Positions 26,470-35,639 are shown, numbered from the stretch's first letter. The stretch is 64,000 nt of DNA from Rhodococcoides fascians NBRC 12155 = LMG 3623 (GCF_001894785.1 NZ_BCWW01000009.1:231074-295073); one strand, 5' to 3'. Numbers and translations are program-made. The notes: a model not told the origin generated them from the letters alone.

Positions 26470-27429
26470 TCAGATCTCGATTCCCGTTGCCTCGACCACA
26501 TTCGCCCACAATGCATCTCGCACCCGCACGGAATCTCCGCGCCAGGAGGGATAGTGCGTCGGCCGCGGCGCTCGGTCGTGCCAGAATGTGCCGGTGCTGG
26601 TCAACGCGGGATCGGCGGCCACGAGCCAGACGATGGTGTCGGCACCGTCGTCGGCGCTGCGCAGAATGGGCTTCATCACCGAATCGAACAGTGGCATAGA
26701 GCCGGTGACGCCCGGCGTGGACGCCCAGCCCGGGTGCATGCTGTGCACCACCGGATCGTCCTCGAACGAAAAGCGTTCGGCCAGTTGCTCGGCCACCACC
26801 ACCTGCATTCGTTTCGTTCGGGCGTACGCCGTCATGCCGGAGTACTTGCCGTTCTCGTACTCGAAGTCCGGGTTCTGAAGGGGCACCGCGTACATGCCGC
26901 CGCTCGATACGAACACCACCCGCGATCCGGCGTCGAACAATTCTCTCAGTCCCACCGTCAGTGCGACCGGTCCGAGAACATGGGTGGCGAAAGCGGATTC
27001 GTGTCCCTGTGCCGACAACCGCCGCTCGTCCGGCATCACCCCGGCGCAATGTACGAGCGCGTGCACCGCTGTCAGTTCGGACGCCAATGCCGCGATCAGG
27101 GCCGCCACCGAATCGAGATCGCTGATATCGCACTCACGCACCACGAGCGAGGCGTCGGGCACTTCGGTTCGGATGGCAGCAGCGGCGGCGTCGAGTCGCT
27201 CGGCCGATCGTCCGACCAGGTGCACCCGCGCTCCGAGGCGGGCGAGCTGCTTCGCGGTAGCTGCTCCCAACCCCGAGGATGCGCCGGTCACCACCATGTC
27301 GATGGGGGAGGCGAACGGTAACGGATCGGCGGCCCAGAATCGCCGACGCACCGTGGCACCGATTCGGGAGTAGCCGGGAACGACGGCTCTGTCGAGAATC
27401 GTGTCCACCGTGCGGCTCAGCAATGACAT
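26470..27429 (-). CDS. SDR family NAD(P)-dependent oxidoreductase (retinol-dehydrogenase-like)
   Basis: 319 residues. Residues 1-44 precede the nucleotide-binding TGASSGLG (48-55). The protein also shows the short-chain dehydrogenase VGRSAERLDAAA, a CAGVM in place of NNAG, the catalytic SSGGMY serine, and YARTK with Tyr and Lys. HPGWASTPGV near 235 resembles the retinol dehydrogenase/WWOX-like clade. The substrate is unknown. It is divergent from the amylosucrase gene, 71 bases away. Confidence 0.86.
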   Translation of the reverse strand: MSLLSRTVDTILDRAVVPGYSRIGATVRRRFWAADPLPFASPIDMVVTGASSGLGAATAKQLARLGARVHLVGRSAERLDAAAAAIRTEVPDASLVVRECDISDLDSVAALIAALASELTAVHALVHCAGVMPDERRLSAQGHESAFATHVLGPVALTVGLRELFDAGSRVVFVSSGGMYAVPLQNPDFEYENGKYSGMTAYARTKRMQVVVAEQLAERFSFEDDPVVHSMHPGWASTPGVTGSMPLFDSVMKPILRSADDGADTIVWLVAADPALTSTGTFWHDRAPRPTHYPSWRGDSVRVRDALWANVVEATGIEI

Positions 27430-27500
27430 GCTGCGGCAGTACCCCGGGGAGTCGGGATGTATGCGCGTCGGCAGCGACTGCTCGATGCCATGATGAGTCC

Positions 27501-29414
27501 ATGGCGCACACCACGGTCTCAGACGTCACCCGCGACATCCTCGCCGAACTGCCCGCCCATCGACGCGAGACGTTCGAGCTCCGCCTCGAACAGTGGTTTC
27601 CCGATCTGCACGACGCCGTCACGGCTGTCTACCCCGAGCCTGATGCAGTGGCTGCCACGCTCGTGGAGATCGCCGCCCGTGCGTACGCGGAACGGTCCGA
27701 GGATCTGCACAGACTCGATCAGCGTCGACTGCTCGAACCCGATTGGTTTCAGCAGCCGGACATGTTCGGCTACGCCTGCTATGTGGACCGTTACGGCGAG
27801 ACGCTGCGCGGAGTCGGTGAACGACTGGATCATCTGACCGATCTGGGTGTCACCTACCTGCATCTGATGCCGTTGCTTCGACCGCGGCCGGGCGACAACG
27901 ACGGCGGCTACGCAGTGATGGACTATCGCGCGGTGCGAGAAGATCTGGGCACCAACGAGGATCTGCGTACTCTCGCCGAGACTTTGCGCGGACGTGGTAT
28001 CAGCATGGTGGTCGACCTGGTCCTCAATCACGTTGCTCGCGAACATGAATGGGCTGTCAAGGCGCGAGCCGGCGATCCCGTGTACCGCGACTATTTCTTG
28101 ATCTACCCCGATCGGACGACCCCGAATTCCTACGAGCGCACCCTCCCCGAGGTATTTCCGGACTTCGCGCCGGGCAGCTTCACGTTCGACGACGAACTCG
28201 GCGAGTGGGTGTGGACCACGTTCAACGAGTGGCAGTGGGATCTGAACTGGGCCAATCCGGCTGTGCTGGAGGAGTTCGCGAGCATCGTGCTGCACCTGGC
28301 CAATCTCGGGGTGGAAGTGCTCCGCCTCGATGCGATCGCATTTCTGTGGAAGCGGCTCGGCACCAATTGCCAGAACCAGCCCGAAGTGCATGCGGTCACC
28401 CAGGCTCTCCGAGCGACCGCTCGCCTTGCCGCTCCGGCAACGCTCTTCAAGGCCGAAGCAATCGTCGGCCCACGCGATCTGTTGCCGTATCTGGGGCAGG
28501 GCAGACACACCGGGCGAGTATCGGACATCGCCTACCACAACTCGCTGATGGTGCAGGTCTGGTCGATGTTGGCCACGGGCAGTACGGCTTTGGCGCGTCA
28601 TGCCCTGGCGTCGTTACCGCCCACGCCACCGAGTGGCACCTGGGTGACCTACGTGCGATGCCACGACGACATCGGCTGGGCCATCGACGACGGTGACGCA
28701 GCGTCGCTCGGACTGTCGGGTGCAGGCCATCGGCATTTTCTGGCCGACTGGTACTCCGGCGAGTTCGATGGTTCCTGGGCCGAAGGGCTTGTGTTCCAGT
28801 ACAATCCGGACACCGGGGATCGCCGGATCAGTGGAACCGCAGCCGCGCTCACCGGTCTGGGCCCGGCCCGCCTGGATCCCGACGGCGCGTTCGGGCGAAT
28901 CTTTCTGTCGCACGCCATCATTGCCGGATGGGGCGGCATTCCCGTCGTGTGGAGCGGTGACGAGCTCGGCTCCCCGGGAGACCCGAACTGGGCAGACGAA
29001 CCAGCTCATGCCGAGGACAACAGGTGGGTGCATCGACCCCGCGTCACCGACGCCGACCGCGCCGGCCGATTTCAGCAGGGGAGCGACGCCCAACGAGTGT
29101 TCGACGGCATCGCTCGCATCGCGAAGGTGCGCTCCGGTCTACCGATGTTGCACGCCGAGGCGCCGGTCGACGTCCAGACCGAATCCGACGACGGCCTGCT
29201 CGTGGTGCGCAGACGTCATCCCAGCGGCACCCTGGTGGGGCTCTACAACGTCACTTCTGAGCACCGCCCGTTCCCCCATGCGCAGTTGATCGAGCTCGGC
29301 ATCCCGGCCCCCACCGAGGTGCTCTCGCAGCACGACCTGGCGGTCGACGACAACGGATCGGTATGGCTGCCGCCGTACGCGGCCTGGTGGATCGTCGACA
29401 GCCCGTCGCGCTAG
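27501..29414 (+). CDS. Amylosucrase-like GH13 enzyme
   Basis: 637 residues, close to the length of amylosucrases, which build alpha-1,4-glucan from sucrose and release fructose. After an N-terminal helical domain (1-90) come the GH13 signatures: DLVLNH (172-177), LRLDAIAF with nucleophile D277, FKAEAIVG with acid/base E319, and YVRCHDDIGW (384-393) with D389. The full 'HDDIGW' and the WANPAV stretch are typical of GH13 subfamily 4. Sucrose hydrolase and trehalose-related GH13 enzymes are alternatives. It is cytosolic, with no signal peptide. ATG 27501 lacks a strong ribosome site. Confidence 0.88.
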   Translation: MAHTTVSDVTRDILAELPAHRRETFELRLEQWFPDLHDAVTAVYPEPDAVAATLVEIAARAYAERSEDLHRLDQRRLLEPDWFQQPDMFGYACYVDRYGETLRGVGERLDHLTDLGVTYLHLMPLLRPRPGDNDGGYAVMDYRAVREDLGTNEDLRTLAETLRGRGISMVVDLVLNHVAREHEWAVKARAGDPVYRDYFLIYPDRTTPNSYERTLPEVFPDFAPGSFTFDDELGEWVWTTFNEWQWDLNWANPAVLEEFASIVLHLANLGVEVLRLDAIAFLWKRLGTNCQNQPEVHAVTQALRATARLAAPATLFKAEAIVGPRDLLPYLGQGRHTGRVSDIAYHNSLMVQVWSMLATGSTALARHALASLPPTPPSGTWVTYVRCHDDIGWAIDDGDAASLGLSGAGHRHFLADWYSGEFDGSWAEGLVFQYNPDTGDRRISGTAAALTGLGPARLDPDGAFGRIFLSHAIIAGWGGIPVVWSGDELGSPGDPNWADEPAHAEDNRWVHRPRVTDADRAGRFQQGSDAQRVFDGIARIAKVRSGLPMLHAEAPVDVQTESDDGLLVVRRRHPSGTLVGLYNVTSEHRPFPHAQLIELGIPAPTEVLSQHDLAVDDNGSVWLPPYAAWWIVDSPSR

Positions 29415-29488
29415 AGGACGCATTACCGTAACCGAGCTGTTACCCTCCCCGGGACGGTGGGGCTGGATACGAACAGGGGACAATCTCG

Positions 29489-30442
29489 ATGCGCGGTCGG
29501 TTACGAAGTACGGTGCTCGCTCTGGTAGCGGTCATGGTCGCCACGATGGCAACGGTGCTGATGGGGACCGGCGTGGCGAAAGCCGACTCCGAGCTGGTCT
29601 ACGTCTACTCGCCGTCGATGGACAAGAACATCCCGATCAAGGTGCTCCGAGCTGCTGGTGGCGGCCCTGCACCCACGCTGTATCTGCTCGACGGGCTGCG
29701 TGCGCCCGAGGACAACAGCGGTTGGCTCATCGAAACAGACGTCGAGAGCTTCTTCGCCGACAAGCACGTCAACGTGGTCATTCCGTTCGGCGGCGGCGGC
29801 ACCTTCTACTCGGACTGGCAGCGCGACGACCCCAAGCTCGGACGGGTGAAGTGGGAAACGTTCCTCACCCAGGAATTGCCGCCCTTCATGGCCGATCGTT
29901 TCGGGAGCGACAACGTCAACAACGCCGTCGCCGGCCTGTCGATGAGCGGCACCTCGGCACTGAACCTGGCGGCTCACCGGCCGGACTTCTACAAGGCGGT
30001 GGCGTCGTTCAGTGGCTACCCGACGGCCAGCAGCCCCGGATTCGCTCAGGGCATCTCGGTCGCCGTCGGCGAGATGGGCGGCAACGCGCGCAACATGTGG
30101 GGCACCTGGCCGTCGGCAGACTGGATCCGCAACGATCCGTCGCTCAATGTCGGCGCGTTGCGCAACACGGCAGTCTTCGTCTCTTCGGGTAGCGGCTCAC
30201 CGGCGACGGACCCGGTGTTCAACCCGGCCAGCAGCCGCTTCGACCCCGTCAAGTTCGCGCAGATGGTGCCGCTCGAAACCGCCGCAGGCATGAGCAGTCG
30301 GGCATTCGTTCCGTTGTTGCAGGCCGCAGGCGGTCGACCCAACGTCAAGATCACCGGCACCGGCGTGCACTGGTGGAACCACTGGCAGCAGCATCTGCAC
30401 GAGGCGTGGTTCGAGACCATTGCCCCGGCAGTCGGCGGTTGA
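29489..30442 (+). CDS. Mycolyltransferase, antigen 85 family esterase
   Basis: 317 residues with a signal peptide (hydrophobic 9-30, cleavage near AKA-DS at 32-33). The mature part aligns with Ag85: VYSPSMDKNIPI, LYLLDGLRA (64-72), YSDWQ, KWETFLTQELPPF, and GLSMSG with nucleophile S151. The E263 and H294 positions fit the charge relay seen in Ag85C. It should transfer mycolic acid between trehalose monomycolates or to arabinogalactan in the outer cell wall. This strongly supports a mycolic-acid organism. Confidence 0.93.
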   Translation: MRGRLRSTVLALVAVMVATMATVLMGTGVAKADSELVYVYSPSMDKNIPIKVLRAAGGGPAPTLYLLDGLRAPEDNSGWLIETDVESFFADKHVNVVIPFGGGGTFYSDWQRDDPKLGRVKWETFLTQELPPFMADRFGSDNVNNAVAGLSMSGTSALNLAAHRPDFYKAVASFSGYPTASSPGFAQGISVAVGEMGGNARNMWGTWPSADWIRNDPSLNVGALRNTAVFVSSGSGSPATDPVFNPASSRFDPVKFAQMVPLETAAGMSSRAFVPLLQAAGGRPNVKITGTGVHWWNHWQQHLHEAWFETIAPAVGG

Positions 30443-31735
30443 TCGGCAGCGAGTAATCGATAGTCCGACCCGGGTGATTCTCGCTACGATTCCGACATGA
30501 ATGCACCCGTCATCGCCGTGGACTACACGGTTCTCGACTGTCCCGATCCGGCAACGCTCGCCCGGTTCTACAGCACGATCCTCGGCTGGGAACCGGTGCG
30601 CGACGACGGAGATTGGGTGGTCGTCCACGGTCCGGGCGAACTGCGGTTGGCCTTCCAGAAGGCCCCCGACTTCACCCCGGTGGACTGGCCGAACGACGGC
30701 ATCAAGATTCACCTCGATTTCGTCGTCGACGAGATGGAACGGGCCCGCGACTTCGTCGTCGGTGCCGGAGCGACATTGATCGACGACGCGCACGAGTCGT
30801 TTTGGGTGTACCGAGACCCGGTCGGCCACATCTTCTGTCTCTGCAAGCGAGACTGATCTGCGTTGCGCGACCTGCGCGGCCGGTACAGCTCGGCCGAGCC
30901 GCTCATCCTCTTGCTCACCGAGCCAGCGGGCGAGAACCTGGCATCCGGTGAGGCCGTCTGCGTACGGCTCCGACGCGTAGGCGATGTGCCGACCGCCACC
31001 CGAGTTGGTCCACACCCATCGTCTCCAGCCGAGCGACGTGGGCAGGTACCCGGACACCTCGGTGGCCGCGGTGCGGAGGCGTCGAACATCCTTCGCCCAC
31101 TGGGCCGGTCGTAGGCGAGTACGAGTCGCGTTCTGAAAGCTGTTGCTGCGCACGAGTAGCCAGAGCTCGCGCAACCAGGTCTTGGGCGTGCGGAACGACA
31201 TCCAGCGCGTCAGGTCGGCGATGTCGCGAACGAGGCTGTCGTCGCTGGCGTTGCAGATCATGTCCGACGCGAGAGCTATCCAGTGGGTGGGAATCGACTC
31301 CGGCAGAGCCGGCCCGGTTCCGGCAACCCCGCGGCCGGTGCAGCCGGGCACCGCACCGGCCGGCTGCTGTGGATCCGAGACCAGACCGGCCGCGACGATG
31401 CGGCTGCCGTCGACGATTCCGTCGTGAACGAGGCCCAGTACTTCGCGAACGACCGTGGCTCCCTGCGAATATCCGATCAGAGCGAGAGGGCCAGTGGTGT
31501 TCTCGATCGCGCGACGCAGGCGACGAACTCCGAGTTCGGTGCTGTGCCGGTAGCTCAGTCCCCCGAACGCAACGGGCCCGTACGACGCCGGGTAGCCCAC
31601 CCAGCGGCCGACGAAACGATCGTCGAGTGCACCGACGACACACGACAGGAGACCGGTGACGCGGGTCCGATGGTCGGCCGGACGCGATTCGCCGGTGCCG
31701 CCGACCGCGAGTACGGTTACCTGCTCCTGGTTCAT
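30197..31735 (-). CDS. LysB/cutinase-like alpha/beta hydrolase, with a frame that runs antisense through the VOC gene
   Basis: From ATG 31735 the first ~285 residues look like a real hydrolase. They have strand VLAVGGTG, nucleophile elbow LIGYSQGA with S90, SDPQQP, the CNASDD loop, and a late histidine in GGGRHIAYASEPYADG followed by the usual C-terminal helix GCQVLARWL. This resembles PE-PPE/cutinase esterases and phage LysB, which cleaves mycolate from arabinogalactan. No stop follows the natural end: the frame continues about 220 codons, through the whole opposite-strand VOC gene and into the mycolyltransferase gene. The tail is probably not a folded domain. It could be translated as an extension, or the original stop may have been lost. 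Confidence 0.6.
   Translation of the reverse strand: MNQEQVTVLAVGGTGESRPADHRTRVTGLLSCVVGALDDRFVGRWVGYPASYGPVAFGGLSYRHSTELGVRRLRRAIENTTGPLALIGYSQGATVVREVLGLVHDGIVDGSRIVAAGLVSDPQQPAGAVPGCTGRGVAGTGPALPESIPTHWIALASDMICNASDDSLVRDIADLTRWMSFRTPKTWLRELWLLVRSNSFQNATRTRLRPAQWAKDVRRLRTAATEVSGYLPTSLGWRRWVWTNSGGGRHIAYASEPYADGLTGCQVLARWLGEQEDERLGRAVPAAQVAQRRSVSLAETEDVADRVSVHPKRLVRVVDQCRSGTDDEVAGPFHLVDDEIEVNLDAVVRPVHRGEVGGLLEGQPQFARTVDDHPISVVAHRFPAEDRAVEPGERCRIGTVENRVVHGDDGCIHVGIVARITRVGLSITRCRSTADCRGNGLEPRLVQMLLPVVPPVHAGAGDLDVGSTACGLQQRNECPTAHACGGFERHHLRELDGVEAAAGRVEHRVRRR
30497..30856 (+). CDS. VOC family protein (glyoxalase/bleomycin resistance-like)
   Basis: 119 residues, one vicinal-oxygen-chelate module. 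DYTVLDCPDPATLARFYSTILGW opens the first beta-alpha-beta unit, LHFDFVV-like KIHLDFVVDEME the middle, and YRDPVGHIFCLC the end, giving the expected His/Glu-type metal side chains only in part. Activity is unknown. TACGAT at 30485-30490 ends six bases before ATG 30497, suggesting a leaderless mRNA. The opposite strand is an open frame along its entire length. Confidence 0.82.
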   Translation: MNAPVIAVDYTVLDCPDPATLARFYSTILGWEPVRDDGDWVVVHGPGELRLAFQKAPDFTPVDWPNDGIKIHLDFVVDEMERARDFVVGAGATLIDDAHESFWVYRDPVGHIFCLCKRD

Positions 31736-31808
31736 GGTTACCGAGTGTGGCCGACGAACCTGAGCCGAACGCCCGACAAATGCTGAGAACTGTCTGGCAT
31801 TGACGCGT

Positions 31809-33188
31809 TCAGCTCAGTGCGGCACGTACGTCGTAGAGGCCATCGCGCAGAAGTATCTCGTAGCGATCCGGATCCGGTACGGCCGCTCGGTTGGACGTCA
31901 CGCTGATCGCGACGGTGTCGCCGATACCGTGCACGCCGTGCGTGAGGCTCATGGCAGGGGAGAGGGCAGGGAACCCTGCCGTGAATCGAACGTGCCCGCC
32001 GCCGAGCGTGAGGTCCGCTGCACCGCGCGAGACACTGGATACGACCGTGTTGCCCGTGACGGTCGGCGGCACCGCAGTCGGATCGAACTGTGCGACTCCC
32101 CACGCCGCCAGGAATGCCGGGACATGGCGTTCTGTCTCGTTCTGAGATGCGCGGGCTGTCAACGACACCGGGTGACCTGCTCGCGCTCTGCGCTCGGCCA
32201 GGTCTGCGGCCACGAGTCGGCTGCGAGTCCGCAGGTCCGGTTCGGCCGAAAACAAGCCGACGCCGACGTTGCCGAAGTTGTTGCGTGCGCCCACTGCAGC
32301 CGTCCGTGCGACGGTGACCTCGGCGGCGAGATCGGCCGAAGCATCGTCCGAATCGCCGAGGAACCGTTGGAGTGCAACGGAAATGGCGGTCAGGGCAGTG
32401 ACGGTGATCGAGGTGTCGGCGAACTGGAGAGCCGGCTTGGGCAGCACGATCGTTCGCAGATCCGTCCGGTCCGTAGGCGCAACGTCGAGAGTCGTCAACG
32501 CGCGAGAACGTGCAGGAGGAGGGACCGAACCCGACGCGGTATCTTCCTCCAATCGCAGTGCGTCGCGTCGCGCCCGAATGCCGGCGCGAGCCATGCGCAC
32601 TACTCGCACAGGCAGAGTCAGGGCGGCTACGGCGGCGGTCAGGGGTGCGGGTGGCGCAGTCGGTGTAACGGGCCGAGAGGGCACGGAATGTGTACCGAAC
32701 AGCTCGCGAGCAGTTCGGGCGGCCAGTGTTCCGTCCGCGGCTGCGTGCGACAGTTGCAGAACAGCAACAAGACTCGGTCCGTCACACGCAGGAGCACCCG
32801 ATACGTTCGGATACAGGTGCAGATGCCAGACCGTGTGTCGCGGGTCGACCTGACGCTCGAACGACGACGCGACGGCGTCGAGACATTCCTGCCACGTCCG
32901 GGGTTCGGGGTGAACGCTGATCGTGTCCGTGCCGGGGTCCATCGCAGTCCAGTGCGGACGCTCGAGACCGAACGGAACCTCTGTAATTCGGAGACCGAGC
33001 ACCTCGATACCCGCGCTGCGAATGCGCAGCCGTCGCACCGTGGACTCCAGTGGTTCGCGCGCTCCCTCGAAGCAATACAGCAGAAACTGGTCACTGGGGA
33101 CCTTCGACGCCATCCAGTACGCCTGCGCATCGACCGGGTGGAGACGCGCAGAGCCCGACAACAGAGTTTCGGCGATCGCACAGGGCAC
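31809..33188 (-). CDS. WS/DGAT-like acyltransferase (wax ester synthase/diacylglycerol acyltransferase family)
   Basis: 459 residues. LHPVDAQAYWMASK near 16-29 matches the LSPLDAxFL start of the family. The catalytic HHxxxDG motif appears as SHAAADG (147-153), keeping the essential second histidine H148 and D152 but replacing the first histidine with serine. ARNNFGNVGVGLFSAEP and VVSSVSRGAADLTLGG match the DUF1298 half. It would acylate an alcohol or glycerolipid, or a cell-wall lipid. It starts with GTG 33188. Rhodococci carry many such paralogues; this one is divergent. Confidence 0.8.
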   Translation of the reverse strand: MPCAIAETLLSGSARLHPVDAQAYWMASKVPSDQFLLYCFEGAREPLESTVRRLRIRSAGIEVLGLRITEVPFGLERPHWTAMDPGTDTISVHPEPRTWQECLDAVASSFERQVDPRHTVWHLHLYPNVSGAPACDGPSLVAVLQLSHAAADGTLAARTARELFGTHSVPSRPVTPTAPPAPLTAAVAALTLPVRVVRMARAGIRARRDALRLEEDTASGSVPPPARSRALTTLDVAPTDRTDLRTIVLPKPALQFADTSITVTALTAISVALQRFLGDSDDASADLAAEVTVARTAAVGARNNFGNVGVGLFSAEPDLRTRSRLVAADLAERRARAGHPVSLTARASQNETERHVPAFLAAWGVAQFDPTAVPPTVTGNTVVSSVSRGAADLTLGGGHVRFTAGFPALSPAMSLTHGVHGIGDTVAISVTSNRAAVPDPDRYEILLRDGLYDVRAALS

Positions 33189-33381
33189 ACCAGAAGCTTA
33201 GGGCGTGCATCGCCGGTCGACGGTCTCGAAACAGACCGGTTTCGTTCTGTGAGCTGTCACGACGTTCGGCCCAGGACTTCTGCATCGGCCTCGGCGTTTT
33301 CGGCGTGAATCGACGCTAGCCTGATCCAATGCACCACCGCGTCCCGATTTCACGACGCCCGCGCCGCCGCGGGCGGGTGTC

Positions 33382-34755
33382 GTGACACCGCGGGTCGCGT
33401 CGGGATATCGAGCAGGGCTTCGCTTTTCGACCAACGCGGCAGCATCGGCCGACTACGCCACCGATATCTCCTACACCGAATACGGGTCGTCCGCGTGCAC
33501 CCTCGGAACAGCCGCGGACAACACCGTCTTTCTCGCCCCGGCATACACCGTCGACGGCGTCGGAGTTCTGCAGTCCTCCGATTTCGGACAATCCTGGCGA
33601 GCATCGGTGCCGGACGGCACGGTGAACACCGGCCGCCGAGCGCACATGTACTTCGACGATGCCGACGACCGGCTGTTTCTCACCGCCGGTCGCGTCGACT
33701 CGACACCGACGCGCATGTTTCGATCGGGCTTCGACCTCGGAATCAGCGACGACCGAGGTCGAACGTGGCGCTTCCGGAGGGTGGCATCCAAGGCGAGGAC
33801 AGGTGCCAAGGTATTCGCCGGACCTCGGGTGTCCGCACCGGACGCGTCGTCTCCGTCTTCTGCTCGCGTGACGTACCTGTCCGCTCCCACGCCGTTCGCC
33901 CTCCGCGTGCGACCTTTGATCAACGCCACTCGCCAGGTGATCTGGCGTTCGTACGACGGCGGGACCAAATGGGAGGTAGCCGGCGGGTTCGACATCGACC
34001 CGAAAAACATTTCGGGACTTCCCGGTACGGACTACGTCGCATTCGGCACCGGTGTCGTCGGCCCGGACGGCACGGTCTACATCGGCGGCCGATACGGCCG
34101 TCGTTTCGCGGTCGCGGTCAGCCGCGACGAGGGTTTGACCTGGGATGTCCGCATAGTCCCCGGATCGGCGCTCGCCAAATATCACAACCCGTTGCACCTT
34201 CTGCTGCTCGCTTCCCGATACCTACTGCCGGAGTCGGTCGCTGTCGACTGCGACGGCACCCTGTACGCCCTGTGGCCGGACCGGGACGGATTGCTGCACG
34301 CTTCGTGGTCTTCCGACGGCGCGAACAGCTGGTCGAGACCCGTCGTGGTGTCCGCTCCTGGAGTGCGAGGGGCGCGGTTCGGTGCGATCACCGCCACCGG
34401 ATCGGGGCGCGTCGGAATTTCGTACTACGGGCGGGAGGCCGGTCGCGCATTCCACGGCTTCATTGCGCAGAGTCGCGACTTCCGCACTGCAGGACCGGTT
34501 TTCGTCGGTGGGAAGTACAACGAACCCGATGCTCCGCTGTTTCCGTACGGGTTCCGTCGAGGTTTCCCCGGCTCCGTTTTCGGGCGATCTCTCGACGAGA
34601 TGGTGCGGGTCCGGTTCGCGCCCAACGGAGATCTCGTGACCGGAGCGGTCATGCAGATGCGCGGACGGAACCGCTTGCGTCCCTGGGCCGCACGCGCGCG
34701 GCGCACCGAGATGCAGGCGGTTCTGGGTCGGCTCGGCCGCATCGATCGCTCCTGA
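33382..34755 (+). CDS. BNR/Asp-box beta-propeller protein (sialidase-like fold)
   Basis: 457 residues. Five Asp boxes (S-x-D-x-G-x-x-W type) are spaced through the sequence at 65-72, 122-129, 190-197, 247-254 and 310-317, indicating a five- or six-bladed propeller. No sialidase arginine triad or FRIP motif is apparent, so enzymatic activity is doubtful. There is no signal peptide at the GTG 33382 start, although a more upstream start cannot be excluded. It could be a ligand-binding or exo-glycosidase-like protein. A strong bidirectional terminator follows. Confidence 0.75.
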   Translation: MTPRVASGYRAGLRFSTNAAASADYATDISYTEYGSSACTLGTAADNTVFLAPAYTVDGVGVLQSSDFGQSWRASVPDGTVNTGRRAHMYFDDADDRLFLTAGRVDSTPTRMFRSGFDLGISDDRGRTWRFRRVASKARTGAKVFAGPRVSAPDASSPSSARVTYLSAPTPFALRVRPLINATRQVIWRSYDGGTKWEVAGGFDIDPKNISGLPGTDYVAFGTGVVGPDGTVYIGGRYGRRFAVAVSRDEGLTWDVRIVPGSALAKYHNPLHLLLLASRYLLPESVAVDCDGTLYALWPDRDGLLHASWSSDGANSWSRPVVVSAPGVRGARFGAITATGSGRVGISYYGREAGRAFHGFIAQSRDFRTAGPVFVGGKYNEPDAPLFPYGFRRGFPGSVFGRSLDEMVRVRFAPNGDLVTGAVMQMRGRNRLRPWAARARRTEMQAVLGRLGRIDRS

Positions 34756-34760
34756 TGCAG

Positions 34761-34797
34761 CGAAAAGCCGTGCAGCGCAGAGCTGCACGGCTTTTCG
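34761..34797. terminator. Bidirectional stem-loop terminator
   Basis: A perfect 15-base stem (34761-34775 with 34783-34797) encloses a 7-base loop. The stem starts CGAAAAGC, so each strand ends in a T-rich run. It lies between two convergent genes (propeller protein and secreted protein) and can serve both. Confidence 0.85.
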
Positions 34798-34817
34798 ATC
34801 GTTCGATTGGACCTGAG

Positions 34818-35639
34818 TCAGGCGACGTTCACCAGGCCGACCGTCGGGAAGAAGAAGCAACTCTTGTCCGAGCCGTCGACTGCCTTGTGGTTCACGGTGC
34901 CGAACACCGCGGCCAGAACGGTTCCCGATCCGGTCTGCACGGGGACAGCGCGCGCACCGGCAGCGGGCAACGCATTGAGTGCGTTGACCACGAGGGGCCG
35001 GGCCAAGTCCTTGAACTCCGCCGGAATTCCGGAGTTGTCGAGGATCGACTGGGCCATGGTGGTGACCAGGCCGCCGAAGTCGGCGAAGCCGCCCTGCAGG
35101 GTGTTGACGTTGAACCACGCCACCTGCATGCCGGACTTGTCGGCCGAGTCGTTGACGATGCCGGCCGGAACGAATGCGAACATCGTCTCGCCCTTGTCGA
35201 CGGCATTGAGATCGGGAATCTGCAAGGACGGCACACCTGGGATTGTGGGGATGGCGGATGCCTTCAGTTGCGGCCACGGTCCGCCGGCACCACCGGCGAC
35301 GCCCGGCACGATTCCGAGCGGCGCGCCCGGTGTGGCGGCGCAGTTGATCGCAGCGGTCGGGTAGAAGAACGGCGTGATGCCGAAGTCGGTGAGAGCCTTG
35401 TTGGCCGCGTCGAGGGCCGCGAAGGGGTCTGCGGAGGTGTTCTCGGCGACCGGGGTGCGCGAGTCGGCGATGGCATTCGCTGCGGCGAGCGAAGCACCGT
35501 CCTGCCCCTGTAATGCGGCGATCGCCCGGGCGAGCGGATCAGCGGGAGCCGGGTCCGCTGCCGCAGTGGCTGGAACGGCGAGCAATGCCGCGCAGGAGAG
35601 CGCGAGCGCGCCCGCCAGACGGCTGAGGCGACGAGACAT
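34818..35639 (-). CDS. Secreted Ala/Pro-rich protein, paralogue of the product at 37422 (Rv1157c/Rv1158c-like)
   Basis: 273 residues. The signal peptide covers 1 to about 28 (RRLSRLAG, then a hydrophobic run, then ATAAA-DP). The mature region is Ala/Pro/Gly-rich with two cysteines (INCAA and SCFFF). It ends in CFFFPTVGLVNVA, which parallels CNFLPTIGTVYVP in the gene at 37422; MQVAWFNVNT and TWLNIDN also correspond. AGGAG precedes ATG 35639. By position next to pimE it resembles the mycobacterial Rv1157c/Rv1158c pair. The function is unknown; it is presumably in the cell envelope or released. Confidence 0.82.
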   Translation of the reverse strand: MSRRLSRLAGALALSCAALLAVPATAAADPAPADPLARAIAALQGQDGASLAAANAIADSRTPVAENTSADPFAALDAANKALTDFGITPFFYPTAAINCAATPGAPLGIVPGVAGGAGGPWPQLKASAIPTIPGVPSLQIPDLNAVDKGETMFAFVPAGIVNDSADKSGMQVAWFNVNTLQGGFADFGGLVTTMAQSILDNSGIPAEFKDLARPLVVNALNALPAAGARAVPVQTGSGTVLAAVFGTVNHKAVDGSDKSCFFFPTVGLVNVA

